NCBI GenBank assembly: GCA_965215385.1 | Contig: OZ244059.1 | Span: forward strand, 2,108,001-2,172,000 | DNA: 64,000 bases | Source: JAPORY01 sp965215385 | GTDB lineage: Bacteria > Pseudomonadota > Alphaproteobacteria > Rhodobacterales > Rhodobacteraceae | Direction of reading: 5' to 3' | Shown: positions 15,962 through 25,276 of the stretch, in pieces | Layout of the letters: each line of letters begins with the position of its first letter | Numbering within the stretch: position 1 is the stretch's first letter | Position numbers and translations under genes: made by a program | The notes under the pieces: model-generated | Told to the model about the DNA's origin: nothing | Database searches by the model: none | The model's input: the letters and a program-made list of their open reading frames with translations, nothing else

Positions 15962-17047
15962 TCAGGTACCTGACTTAATTTTGGTCCAAAGCCGTGTAAC
16001 CACGCGCTGTGTCCGTGCTGGATAGGGTGTGGTTGTATAGAGATTCTCCAGTGTCGTCGCATCGGGATAGATGGCGGTATCACCAATCACATCCTCGATC
16101 AGGAACTCTTGTGAGGCTAGATTGCCATTCGCGTAGTAAACGTAATTGGAAGCTTGCGCGATATTTTCAGGATCCATGATGAAGTTCAAGAACTGATGGG
16201 CTCCCTCGGGGTTGGGCGCATCGGTTGGAATGGCCATTTGATCAAACCACATCAAGGCCCCTTCACTTGGCGGGTTATAGGCAATCTCAAAGTCGTTTCC
16301 GGCCTCTGCAGCTCGATCTCTCGCCTGCAGAATGTCGCCTGAAAAACCGAAGGCGACGCAGATTTCGCCATTAGCTAGTGAATTAATATACTCGGCACTA
16401 TGAAATTTTTGAATATAGGGTCGAACCGCCGCGAATACAGCCTCGGCCTTGGCAATCACTTCTGGGTCATGACTGTTTGGATCCTCTCCGAGGTATTGCA
16501 ATGCCGCCGGAATCATTTCTGTAGGCGCATCGACCATGTGAACACCGCAGGTCGCGAGTTTTTCCATGTTTGCCGGATCGAACACTAATGATAGGGAACC
16601 GACGGGGGCGTCGTCACCGAGTAGTTCGGTGATTTTTGTGACATTGACGCCGATTCCCGTGGTTCCCCACATGTAGTTTATGGAATATTGGTTGCCGGGG
16701 TCATATTGTGCGGTTCTTGCAGCCACAACATCCCAAAGATTGGTTGAGTTCGGTAGCTTCGAATAGTCAAGCTTTTGAAAGGCACCTGCTTGAATTTGAC
16801 GCTGCAAAAATGTTCCGGTCGGCACCACAACATCATAGCCAGACTGACCAGCAAGTAACTTGGTTTCTAGGAGTTCATTTGAGTCAAAAACGTCATAGAT
16901 CAAGTCTAGGCCCGTTTCTTGCTCAAATTTTGTCAGGAGTTCCTCGTCGATATAATCTGACCAGTTATAAACTCGTACTTCTTGCGCTGAAACCATTGAT
17001 GTGGTCATTGCCACACAAACGGTTAGAGAGAGTACTCGAAAGTTCAT
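15962..17047 (-). CDS. potF: Periplasmic polyamine-binding protein (PotD/PotF type)
   Basis: The ATG at 17047, with GAAAGGAAG nine bases upstream, gives a 361-residue protein with a signal peptide (MNFRVLSLTVCVAMTTSMVS, cleavage after SAQ). The mature protein starts EVRVYNWSDYIDEELLTKFE, the well-known opening of PotD/PotF binding proteins, and contains GYDVVVPTGTFL, NYMWGTTGIGVN and LMWFDQMAIP, regions that frame the ligand pocket. The likely ligand is putrescine, since the divergent neighbour is a putrescine-type aminotransferase. It is first in the pot operon, as usual for an abundant binding protein. Confidence 0.88.
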   Translation of the reverse strand: MNFRVLSLTVCVAMTTSMVSAQEVRVYNWSDYIDEELLTKFEQETGLDLIYDVFDSNELLETKLLAGQSGYDVVVPTGTFLQRQIQAGAFQKLDYSKLPNSTNLWDVVAARTAQYDPGNQYSINYMWGTTGIGVNVTKITELLGDDAPVGSLSLVFDPANMEKLATCGVHMVDAPTEMIPAALQYLGEDPNSHDPEVIAKAEAVFAAVRPYIQKFHSAEYINSLANGEICVAFGFSGDILQARDRAAEAGNDFEIAYNPPSEGALMWFDQMAIPTDAPNPEGAHQFLNFIMDPENIAQASNYVYYANGNLASQEFLIEDVIGDTAIYPDATTLENLYTTTPYPARTQRVVTRLWTKIKSGT

Positions 17048-17273
17048 AATTTGCTTCCTTTCTTGTCTGCGGACTAATTCCTCGCTATGTTTATCGTTAA
17101 ACGAAAATATCGCAACAGTTGGAGACTCACTTTGTTTGCGTATAGCGATTGAGCGAGGTACCGGCGAGTCGTCGCGAGCAATAAGGTCGTGTTGTGAATT
17201 TCCTGAACCACCAACAATTTTATTATTGCCGGTGAGTCCAGCAAACATTTTCAAATCATCTCAAGGTGCGCCC
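17048..17273. promoter_or_regulatory. Divergent promoter region between potF and the aminotransferase
   Basis: This 226-bp gap separates two outward-facing genes of polyamine use, so it must hold both promoters and probably a shared operator. I do not see an unambiguous palindrome or promoter box. Confidence 0.5.
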
Positions 17274-18671
17274 ATGTCTCACATCAGTAATCACTTGCCG
17301 ACAGCAGAGTTGCAGGCACTAGACGCGGCTCACCACCTGCATCCGTTTACGGCTGCGAGACACTTAGCAGAAAAGGGTGTCCGAGTCATCACTCGCGCAC
17401 AAGGGGTTTGGTTAACCGATAGCGATGGGCAGCAAATTATCGATGGTATGGCCGGACTTTGGTGCGTGAACATCGGCTACGGGCGAGAGGAACTTGCGGA
17501 TATCGCAGCCCGTCAGATGCGGGAATTACCCTTCTACAATACGTTTTTCCAAACCACTCATCTGCCGGCAATCGCCCTAGCCGAGAAAGTCTGTGAGAAA
17601 ACGCCCGGGAACTTAAACCAGGTCTTTTTTGTCGGATCGGGTTCGGAGGCGATAGATACAAGTATTCGAATAGTCCGCACCTACTGGGCGTTAAAAGGGT
17701 ATACCGAGAAGAAGGTGATCATTTCGCGTAAGAATGCGTATCATGGTTCGACTGTGGGTGCTGCGTCGCTTGGAGGGATGACCTCGATGCACGAGCAGGG
17801 GGATTTGCCGATTCCGAATGTTTATCACATAAATCAACCCGATTGGTGGTCCGAGGGGGGCGATTCATCGCCTGCCGAGTTCGGTAAATCGCGGGCGCAG
17901 GAGCTCGAACGTGCTATTGACGAATTAGGTGAGGATCGGATTGCCGCATTTGTTGCCGAACCCATTCAGGGCGCGGGTGGTGCGATCATACCGCCAGAAA
18001 CTTATTGGCCTGAGATACAACGCATTTGCGATGCCCACCAAATTCTTCTCATTGCTGATGAGGTGATCTGCGGCTTCGGCCGAACTGGAAACTGGTTTGG
18101 ATCTGAGACCTTTAACATCAAGCCCGATGTTATGACGATCGCGAAGGGTCTATCGTCTGGTTATCAGCCGATTGGCGGTTGTGTGATCTCGGATGAAGTC
18201 GCCGAAGTTCTTGCAGAGCAGCAATTCTATCACGGTTACACCTATTCGGGGCATCCGGTCGCCGCTGCGGTGGCTCTAGAAAACATTCGCCTGCTTGAGA
18301 AAGAGAATATCATTAGTCACGCCGCGCAAGTGACAGCTCCGTACCTCAAAGAAAAGTGGGAGGCATTGGCGGCTCATCCGATGGTTGGTGAAGCGAGAAT
18401 TGTTGGGCTAATCGCCTCGATCGCCCTGACACCTGCGAAGGAGACGCGAGCCAAGTTTGCGGCGCGGACCGGTACGATTGGGGAGATCGTTCGCGACCGT
18501 TGTTTTGCAAATAATCTCGTGATGCGGCACGTCGGAGATCGGATGGTTATTTCGCCGTCTTTGATCATTTCGTCAAAGGAAATCGACATTGTGATGAGTC
18601 GGGCGTGGCAGTCGTTGGACGAAGCCGAAGAAATCATCAAGGCCCGCGGTCTGTGGGAGGTTGCTCCTTAG
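17274..18671 (+). CDS. Class III aminotransferase, probably putrescine-pyruvate aminotransferase
   Basis: The ATG at 17274 (MSHISNHLPTAELQALDAAH) gives 465 residues, the usual length for SpuC-type enzymes; longer upstream frames overlap potF and are not used. The PLP-dependent fold type I is clear: FVGSGSEAID near residue 120 for cofactor phosphate binding, AYHGSTVGAASLGG, FVAEPIQGAGGAIIPP, LIADEVICGFGRTG with the pyridine-N aspartate, and the Schiff-base lysine in MTIAKGLSSGYQPIGG. SpuC enzymes transfer an amino group from putrescine to pyruvate, giving 4-aminobutanal, the first step of putrescine breakdown. The divergent pot operon supports this substrate; a β-alanine or taurine aminotransferase is the alternative. 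Confidence 0.85.
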   Translation: MSHISNHLPTAELQALDAAHHLHPFTAARHLAEKGVRVITRAQGVWLTDSDGQQIIDGMAGLWCVNIGYGREELADIAARQMRELPFYNTFFQTTHLPAIALAEKVCEKTPGNLNQVFFVGSGSEAIDTSIRIVRTYWALKGYTEKKVIISRKNAYHGSTVGAASLGGMTSMHEQGDLPIPNVYHINQPDWWSEGGDSSPAEFGKSRAQELERAIDELGEDRIAAFVAEPIQGAGGAIIPPETYWPEIQRICDAHQILLIADEVICGFGRTGNWFGSETFNIKPDVMTIAKGLSSGYQPIGGCVISDEVAEVLAEQQFYHGYTYSGHPVAAAVALENIRLLEKENIISHAAQVTAPYLKEKWEALAAHPMVGEARIVGLIASIALTPAKETRAKFAARTGTIGEIVRDRCFANNLVMRHVGDRMVISPSLIISSKEIDIVMSRAWQSLDEAEEIIKARGLWEVAP

Positions 18672-18769
18672 TGTTTTAGCATAAGGAACGGAAATTCAAA
18701 ACCAATCACTTGAAGTTAAAACCGCCTCCGTCAGCAAGATTTACTCTTTTCTTCGAGAAAGTCAGGCCG

Positions 18770-20257
18770 TCAGTTTTCCCAGCTAATTTCGTGCAGCGGG
18801 ATTGCGGCAGTCGGCAAATCTTCCCAAAGACCACTGACCTCGGATTTGGCGACGCTCAAGGATGCCAATTGAAACAGGTATCCATTTACATAATCTGACG
18901 CCAGAATCCGTTGTGCATCTTGCAAGAGTGTTTGACGCTGCTCGGGGTCAGTAGTCGAGTTCAAGGTCGCGATCAATTCCCTAAATTCAGGGTTATCATA
19001 CTGGAAGTAATATTCCGGGCGAGCGTAGATACCGATATCTAACGGCTCCGTATGGCTGATAATTGTTAAGCCGAAGTCTTTGCCGCGGAAAACTGTCTCC
19101 AACCATTGCGCCCACTCGACGTTCATGATTTCCGCTTGAATACCGACTTCTGCCAGTTGTGCAGCCACTATTTCGCCGCCGCGTCGAGCGTAAGAGGGTG
19201 GCGGCAGGTGAAGGGTAGTTTTGAAACCGTCTGCAAGACCAGCCTCGGCCAGTAATGCCCTCGCTTTGTCAGGGTCGTATCTACTGAGATCGGTTAGATC
19301 GACGTAGGCTGGGTGATGCGGGGCGAAATGACTGCCAATCGGCGTACCATAGCCGAACATCGCGCCTTCGATAATTGCTTGGCGATCAATTGCGTGCGCA
19401 ATCGCTTGGCGAACCTTGAGATTATCAAGCGGCGGGCGACGATTATTGATACTTAATATGGTTTCGCCTTCAGTAGAGCCGACAAGAACTTGAAACCTCG
19501 GGTCGGCCTCAAACTGCGGGAGATTTTCGGGGGCTGGAAACACCGAGAAGGCGTCGATGTCCTCGGCCATCATGGCGGCAAAGGCTGCTGTCGGATCGGA
19601 GATGAACTTAAAGGTGCCGCTTTCGAGTTGCGGCTGATCGCCCCAGTACTGCGGATATCTGGTGAGGCTAATGCGATCACCCTGAATCCATTCAGAAAAC
19701 TGGTAAGGCCCCGTTCCCACAGGATTTTGTTTAATATTCTCGATACTTTCGGGCGCGACAATGACGGCATCGCCCCATGCCAGATTAAACAGGAGGTTAC
19801 CATCTGGTTGCGTTAGGGTAAGTTTTACCGTCTGCGGATCAATAACAGTGACGTCGATAATCCCCGTGAAAAGGGCTTTTTGGGCATTGGTGCTGTCGTC
19901 AGCGCGAGCGCGATCCAAGGAGAATTTAACGTCGTCGGCATCCATAGCGGTTCCGTCATGAAACTTAACATTTTCATGCAGACTAAAGGTATATTCAGTC
20001 CCATCTGAACTAATTTCCCAACTCTTCGCGAGACCGGCAACGATAGAGCCGTCACGGCGAAATTTGGTCAGGCCTTCAAAGACATTGGAGTACAGGACCG
20101 AGTCAATTGCCTGCGCGGCCGCGCTTGTCGGATCCAAGTGCGGTGGCTCAAGTTGCATGCCGATGGCGATGCTTGTCGGTTGCGCCTGTACGCTACTGAT
20201 AGATAGACATGTGGTTAGAATGATGCCGCTGGCGAGACGGGCAAAACCAAAATCCAT
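18770..20257 (-). CDS. ABC transporter substrate-binding protein, peptide/nickel (family 5)
   Basis: The ATG at 20257 is preceded by AAGGGAGGCCTAGTT and opens a signal peptide (MDFGFARLASGIILTTCLSI, cleavage near VQA-QP). The 495-residue protein has the family-5 layout: LEPPHLDPTSAAAQAIDSVL, SNVFEGLTKF, GLAKSWEISSDGTEYTFSLH, KFHDGTAMDADDVKFSLDR (the diagnostic motif) and VRQAIAHAIDRQAI. These proteins bind dipeptides, oligopeptides or related cations in the periplasm. No cognate permease or ATPase lies nearby, so it is an orphan whose transporter must be encoded elsewhere. It converges with the aminotransferase gene, with a 98-bp gap. Confidence 0.87.
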   Translation of the reverse strand: MDFGFARLASGIILTTCLSISSVQAQPTSIAIGMQLEPPHLDPTSAAAQAIDSVLYSNVFEGLTKFRRDGSIVAGLAKSWEISSDGTEYTFSLHENVKFHDGTAMDADDVKFSLDRARADDSTNAQKALFTGIIDVTVIDPQTVKLTLTQPDGNLLFNLAWGDAVIVAPESIENIKQNPVGTGPYQFSEWIQGDRISLTRYPQYWGDQPQLESGTFKFISDPTAAFAAMMAEDIDAFSVFPAPENLPQFEADPRFQVLVGSTEGETILSINNRRPPLDNLKVRQAIAHAIDRQAIIEGAMFGYGTPIGSHFAPHHPAYVDLTDLSRYDPDKARALLAEAGLADGFKTTLHLPPPSYARRGGEIVAAQLAEVGIQAEIMNVEWAQWLETVFRGKDFGLTIISHTEPLDIGIYARPEYYFQYDNPEFRELIATLNSTTDPEQRQTLLQDAQRILASDYVNGYLFQLASLSVAKSEVSGLWEDLPTAAIPLHEISWEN

Positions 20258-20902
20258 AACTAGGCCTCCCTTTGGACAGTAGCTTACGATGACCGAAATT
20301 TCGAGATCGCAAGCGAAGAGCAATCATGATGGCAACCCTAACGATGTTTGTCAATCTGATAGTTTAGAACACAAGACGACAGTCGCTATGCCTGTCCGTT
20401 CAATAGTGTTACTAAAACGACTGAGAGGCGAGCCAGACCGGCTCGTCGCTACAGGCGTCGAGTCGATTGATTTTAGCGTTAGGACAGCAACTTAATCTAA
20501 AGAATTGGCCTTGAAAGAAAACAGGCGGTAGGGTCGCTTCATTTTCGTTGCCATATGTAGCATTTCTCTTGACGCTGTACTGTTCTCGCTAAGGCTATCC
20601 CGCGGCAGCCCCTTGGCGATATGAGTTGTGCAATTGTTGATATTGACTCCATTGGCGAGATGGGGATCGCCGAAGTTCTCAATAGTGTGGTTACTCGACT
20701 GGCAAGTAAAGCTGAGTAAAGCGGGGGTCCCAAAAGGTTTGGAATAGAAAAGACAGCGAGATATTATTTGGATTTCTCAATTTGTCGCGACGAAAAATTG
20801 CGTCCAATATCTTGGCTCACAGAGCTGGCAGATAGACGACAAAGCCGGCTGCATCGGGCAATCATTCCATTTTGGTGGTTCCGCCGCCCGTTCAATGGCT
20901 AC
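20258..20902. other. Gene-free stretch between binding protein and idi
   Basis: Short frames on both strands lack ribosome binding sites and any family resemblance. Presumably the promoter of the binding-protein gene and the end of the bch transcript lie here; I see no clear terminator hairpin with a T-run. Confidence 0.45.
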
Positions 20903-21442
20903 TCACGCTTCGTTAGTTATCATTCCTGAGCCAAATATGTGAGCGGCATAATCGTTCATATAGATTCGCAACCACGGGGTGTAGTCTTCGGGGTTTGTTT
21001 TGATGCTCGCGCTGAGCTCATGATAGCTAATCCAAGCGGTATTCATGACTTCCTCGGGATCTAGCGTCATAGTCGTCGCTTCCGCCGCTTGGGCGACATA
21101 CACATCAACAACTTCATGTTCAATGAGACCGCCGCCTACATCGGCGCGATATTCCAAATTATGTCGGTGCTCAAGCGAGAGGCCAGATATCCCAAGCTCT
21201 TCGCGCAGCCGTCTAACGGCGCAAGTCTCTGATGCCTCACCCCAGTGGGGATGCGTACAACACGCGTTCGCCCAGAGGCCAGGCGTATGATACTTGCCGA
21301 GGGCGCGCTGCTGCAACAGGATTGTCTCCCCACGCAAGACAAACACTGAGATCGCCTGATGCCGCAAGCCAAGGCGGTGCGCTTTGAGTTTTTCTACGGG
21401 CTCTAGTTTGCCGTTCACCCAGGTCGGGATCATCGTCGTCAT
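20903..21442 (-). CDS. idi: Isopentenyl-diphosphate delta-isomerase, type 1
   Basis: This 179-residue Nudix-fold enzyme interconverts isopentenyl and dimethylallyl diphosphate, feeding the phytyl tail of bacteriochlorophyll and carotenoids. Conserved active-site parts are present: LLQQRALGKYHTPGLWANAC, the catalytic cysteine in ACCTHPHWGE, the Nudix-like ETCAVRRLREELGI, and the catalytic glutamate in LIEHEVVDVYVA. The start overlaps the stop of bchP by four bases (ATGA), so the two are translationally coupled. The position after bchP is the same as in Rhodobacter photosynthesis clusters. Confidence 0.93.
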   Translation of the reverse strand: MTTMIPTWVNGKLEPVEKLKAHRLGLRHQAISVFVLRGETILLQQRALGKYHTPGLWANACCTHPHWGEASETCAVRRLREELGISGLSLEHRHNLEYRADVGGGLIEHEVVDVYVAQAAEATTMTLDPEEVMNTAWISYHELSASIKTNPEDYTPWLRIYMNDYAAHIFGSGMITNEA

Positions 21443-22620
21443 GTGTATTCGGGCCGAACGAGTCCGGTTAGATGCGCAAGGTTTTTTGCCGCAATTTTGA
21501 TGTGTGGCATTATTCCAGACTTGACCAACTTCTTATTCATGTAGGCTTCGAAAGTTAGGCGCTGAACGTCAGTATCGTGGCAAAGAGATACAAACCGTTC
21601 TCGTCGCTGATCGGAGCGATAATAGGCATTCTGCATTGATTGAAGCACGCGGAAAACCGTCTTGTGCTCGCGCATGAACGCCTTGCGTGCACCTTTGAGT
21701 TCACTCACCCGTCCTGAATTCAGGGTTGCCATACACGCGTGCGCCGAGACGCGTCCAGCAAACATGGCATAATAAATCCCTTCACCTGAAGACGGTGCCA
21801 CAACCCCCGCAGCGTCACCAGCTACCAATACGTCAGAGCCATTATCCCAGCGCGGTAAGGGATAGAGCGGGATCGGCGCTCCTTCCTTGCGCAGCGTTTC
21901 ACATTCAGACAGCCCACAAGCCTCGCGCAAAGCGGCAGTCGCCTTCTTGAGATCTACAGATGAGTTACCCGTTCCCATCCCGACACTCGCAGACTTGCCG
22001 TGCGGAAATACCCAGCCATAAAAGTCGGGAGAAATGGAACCATCATAGACGACGTCGCAGCGCTCAGGATCATAAAACTCGCTCTCCATTGGTGCCGAGA
22101 TAATTTCATGATAGGCGAGCACATAAGGTATTTTTTCCCATCCCGCAATCTCGGTCTTTCCGACCCGCGACCGAGCACCATCGGCACCGATAACCAGGCG
22201 GAAGGGTAGCCGGATTTCTTGACCACTAGCCTTGTCGCGATACACGACTTGTTTTTGATCGGAATCACGAGAAATCGTCAAAAATGTTCCGACGCGATAA
22301 TCTGCGCCCGCAGCGGTCGCGCGGCGACGGAGAAAGGGATCAAAATCCTTGCGATCCACCATCCCAACAAAGCCGTTCTCAATAGGAATGTCGACGCGGC
22401 GCCCCGTGGGCGAAATCATCCGTGCCGTTTGCACCTTGGCGATTAGTTCTTCCGAGTCGATGTTGAAATCCTGCATCAGACGAGGCGGTATGGCTCCGCC
22501 ACAGGGTTTTATCCGTCCCTCCCGATCCAATAGAGCAACATCAAATCCGGCACTTGCCAGTTCGTCAGCCGCGGTTGCCCCGCAAGGCCCGCCGCCAACC
22601 ACAACCACGTCGTATACCAT
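21439..22620 (-). CDS. bchP: Geranylgeranyl diphosphate/bacteriochlorophyll reductase
   Basis: BchP reduces the geranylgeranyl tail of bacteriochlorophyll to phytyl, in three NADPH-dependent steps. The 393-residue length is typical. An N-terminal FAD Rossmann motif reads VVVVGGGPCGATAADELASAG, followed by LLDREGRIKPCGGAIPPRL (the CGGAIPP signature of BchP/ChlP), LVIGADGARSRVG and DVLVAGDAAGVVAPSSGEGI, the second flavin-binding motif. It starts one base after the stop of the pucC-like gene, and its own stop overlaps idi. Confidence 0.95.
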   Translation of the reverse strand: MVYDVVVVGGGPCGATAADELASAGFDVALLDREGRIKPCGGAIPPRLMQDFNIDSEELIAKVQTARMISPTGRRVDIPIENGFVGMVDRKDFDPFLRRRATAAGADYRVGTFLTISRDSDQKQVVYRDKASGQEIRLPFRLVIGADGARSRVGKTEIAGWEKIPYVLAYHEIISAPMESEFYDPERCDVVYDGSISPDFYGWVFPHGKSASVGMGTGNSSVDLKKATAALREACGLSECETLRKEGAPIPLYPLPRWDNGSDVLVAGDAAGVVAPSSGEGIYYAMFAGRVSAHACMATLNSGRVSELKGARKAFMREHKTVFRVLQSMQNAYYRSDQRRERFVSLCHDTDVQRLTFEAYMNKKLVKSGIMPHIKIAAKNLAHLTGLVRPEYT

Positions 22621-22621
22621 G

Positions 22622-23911
22622 TCACTCCCCCGGAACTAAATCTGAGCGACGAGTCAATTCTCGCCCCATAATACGATAGGCGAGTACCGCTGAGAGGATA
22701 AAGAGGCTCGCCTCAATCAGAAAAACGGTGCCAAAGGCATTGGCATCACTGCCGAGAAGCGGGCGAAAAAGATCAACGCTCGCTGCTCCAACCAGACCTC
22801 CAAAACCAGCTGCAATCGCTTGCGCCGCTCCCCACAACCCCATTCGAGTACCCTCTCTCGCCTGGCGCCCATCGCCAGCTAACGCCATCATCGAGCCGAT
22901 TGCTGCTACCGCAAACATGCCGTTAAAGGCCCCAAGGCCAACAACCGCGGCCACGAGCGGCATATCTGGACCAAGTTGTCCTAATGCGGAGATGATTGTC
23001 AACATAAGTGCTGACCCAATACAACCCGCAATGACCCAAGACCTTAGAGTACCAATACGCAACCCGGTGGCAGCAACGCCAACCAACACCATGCCAACAA
23101 ACACCCCACCATTCTGAGCACCTGCCAAAGAAGTCGATTGTCCCGGTGAAAACCCGAACACTAAGCCCGAGTAGGGTTCGAGAATGAGTTCCTGCATGAA
23201 ATAGGCGGTCATTGATAACAATACGAAAGCAGTGAAGTTACGCGCCTGCCGCTCAGACCAAATTTCTCGAAATCCGTGCCAGAAGGGGGTGCTCTCCGAG
23301 TGCGATAGGGCGTCAACGCGGCGTTCGATTCCCCAGACAGCAACGATGGTTAACGCCGAGGCCGCGAGAGCTACGACGGTCACAATACTGACGAGTAATC
23401 CGTGAGAGTAGGGTTCAAGCATCCGCCCGGCAACCGTGGCGGTGATCGCAATACCAGCGATCATCATTAACCAAGTAATGGTCGCTGCCGCCGCTCGTCG
23501 CGCTGGTTCAGTGGTTGTGGCGAGCAAGGCCAGCAGCGAAGTTCCCGAAGCACCGACTCCGAGCCCAATCAAACTATAGGCGAGGACCGAGATCACCAAA
23601 CCTAGCCCGAGCGATGCCGCAAACAATTCGAGAGCTATAGTAGCGACTAGGGCACCCATTGCGAGGGCCACCATCCCACCGATAATGAAAGCGGTACGAT
23701 TCCCACGGGTATCTGATCGAAATCCCCAGTTTGGTCGCGTAATCTGTATGCCGTAATGCAGGGCTACTAAGAATCCCGGTAGTGTTGCTGGCAACGCGAG
23801 CTCAACAACCATCAGTCGGTTTAGCGTTGACGTTGTCAGGACCACAATTGAGCCGAGGCACATTTGCACGCAGCCCAACCGCACGATATCCAGCCAAGTT
23901 AGCGTTCTCAT
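22622..23911 (-). CDS. PucC/LhaA-family light-harvesting assembly or pigment transporter (Orf428 type)
   Basis: The ATG at 23911 gives 429 residues, almost exactly the Orf428 (BCH2/PucC family) that sits between bchG and bchP in Rhodobacter. Twelve membrane helices of major-facilitator type are expected; family signatures are TTSTLNRLMVVELALPATLPGFLVALHY, NWGFRSDTRGNRT (shortened here) and PYSGLVFGFSPGQSTSLAGAQNGG. PucC-type proteins aid delivery of bacteriochlorophyll or assembly of light-harvesting complexes. The upstream bchG stop is two bases away, so the genes form one transcript. Confidence 0.9.
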   Translation of the reverse strand: MRTLTWLDIVRLGCVQMCLGSIVVLTTSTLNRLMVVELALPATLPGFLVALHYGIQITRPNWGFRSDTRGNRTAFIIGGMVALAMGALVATIALELFAASLGLGLVISVLAYSLIGLGVGASGTSLLALLATTTEPARRAAAATITWLMMIAGIAITATVAGRMLEPYSHGLLVSIVTVVALAASALTIVAVWGIERRVDALSHSESTPFWHGFREIWSERQARNFTAFVLLSMTAYFMQELILEPYSGLVFGFSPGQSTSLAGAQNGGVFVGMVLVGVAATGLRIGTLRSWVIAGCIGSALMLTIISALGQLGPDMPLVAAVVGLGAFNGMFAVAAIGSMMALAGDGRQAREGTRMGLWGAAQAIAAGFGGLVGAASVDLFRPLLGSDANAFGTVFLIEASLFILSAVLAYRIMGRELTRRSDLVPGE

Positions 23912-23913
23912 GA

Positions 23914-24819
23914 TCAAAACATCGGAATATCTTGCAAGGAAATTGCGACAAGCATCATTCCGAGGACATAAAGCAAGACTCCAGTTCCATTATACCACGG
24001 TGCTTTACCAGCGGGGTCTTTCAGCAGAACCAACATCGCCAGCATTTGCAGGATGACGACAGTAAACAGCCCGACGGCAAAGAGGATGGTTTGCCAGTAT
24101 ATCAATAATCCGAGAATGATGACTTGCGGTAAAATCATAATGACACAGGCGATTCGGGCGGCAAGTTTGGGCCCCAGCGTAACCGGTAGCGACCGTACCT
24201 GCATGACGCGATCGCCTTCTAAAGCCTTGAAGTCATTGAGGGTCATGATTCCGTGAGCACCGAGCCCATATAGTATGGCGACGAGGATGATGGGTGTAGA
24301 CGGAGCACCATCACTCATTACCGCTGCACCCGTGAACCACGGTAGGCTCTCGTAGCTAAAGCCCACGAGGCCTGGTCCCCACCAACCGGATCGCTTCAGC
24401 CGCAGCGGCTCAGCCGAATACGCCCACGCTGCCAGTACAGCAAAGACGGTGGCTCCGAATCCCCAAGGTCCCAACTGCCATCCAACGACGAGTGACAATA
24501 TCGTCATCCCCAAAGCAATCCATAACCCCCAGCGACCGGGCACCCGACCCGATGGTATTGGTCGGTTTGGTTCGTTTATTTTGTCTACGTGGCGGTCGCA
24601 CCAGTCATTTGCGGCTTGGCTCATGCCGCAGACAATTGGACCGGCGAGAACGATACCAAGAACTATGAGGGGCCAACTACCAAAAGGCGATGCTCCACAA
24701 GCAACCACACCACAGAGATACGCCCACATCGGCGGGAACCACGTGATCGGTTTGATAAGCTGCAAGACCGCACCGAGTTCAGGCAACGGTGCGTACCGAG
24801 CTGGTTTGCTGGTATTCAT
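23914..24819 (-). CDS. bchG: Bacteriochlorophyll synthase
   Basis: BchG esterifies bacteriochlorophyllide a with geranylgeranyl or phytyl diphosphate in the membrane. The 301-residue protein is a UbiA-type prenyltransferase with eight to nine hydrophobic helices. The two Asp-rich diphosphate/Mg motifs are NDWCDRHVDKINEPNRPIPS (residues about 71-90; the usual D-R-x-x-D-x-x-N-E-P) and NDFKALEGDR (about 193-202). KPITWFPPMWAYLCG near the start is also family-typical. It is the first gene of the bchG-pucC-bchP-idi unit. Confidence 0.94.
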   Translation of the reverse strand: MNTSKPARYAPLPELGAVLQLIKPITWFPPMWAYLCGVVACGASPFGSWPLIVLGIVLAGPIVCGMSQAANDWCDRHVDKINEPNRPIPSGRVPGRWGLWIALGMTILSLVVGWQLGPWGFGATVFAVLAAWAYSAEPLRLKRSGWWGPGLVGFSYESLPWFTGAAVMSDGAPSTPIILVAILYGLGAHGIMTLNDFKALEGDRVMQVRSLPVTLGPKLAARIACVIMILPQVIILGLLIYWQTILFAVGLFTVVILQMLAMLVLLKDPAGKAPWYNGTGVLLYVLGMMLVAISLQDIPMF

Positions 24820-25276
24820 GAATTCATCTATGGTGATGGACTTGAAGCTTGCTTTTTTGGACGGGAGTGCTCGTCAATCTGTACTAACCTGAGAGACAAT
24901 AGCAGTACTGAACCGAGTTAAGCAACAAAGTCAGTGCAAGATTAGGGGGAAATGTTACGCCATTTATGTTTTCGTCGTCTTGGGAGCGAACTTAGTGTGT
25001 CTTCGATTCTTCATCGAAAGGAAGTTTGGCGCAAGGGATTTAATTTTCGGGCCGAGCTTATCAGGCAGCTTAAGTGAGCCGCAAGTGGGTGGAACAAACC
25101 GGGTATATGGCCCTTCGGTCGACGATTCGGGACGCTATACGGTCAAAAAAATCGTTATGTTTGGGACGGGAGTATGGGTGAGACTTCCTCTTTTAATCAG
25201 CCTTGGTTCTGACCGAGTTTGGAACGGAAAATCACTTCAACCGAGCCAGTCACGTTTAAAGCGCGAGGTGTTGCGG
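24820..25276. promoter_or_regulatory. Upstream region of the bchG operon
   Basis: No gene is supported. It should hold the promoter of the bch genes and the 3' end of the BLUF gene. I looked for the PpsR/CrtJ site TGT-N12-ACA; only a 13-base spaced near-match (TGTACTAACCTGAGAGACA at about 24879-24897) is present, so regulation by PpsR is not shown. Confidence 0.4.

Noticed and set aside
20539..20733. Small minus-strand gene between the binding protein and idi
   Set aside because: No ribosome binding site, no family resemblance, and poor codon character.
24879..24897. Possible PpsR/CrtJ site (TGT...ACA) upstream of bchG
   Set aside because: The spacer is 13 bases, not the required 12, and no second site is near.
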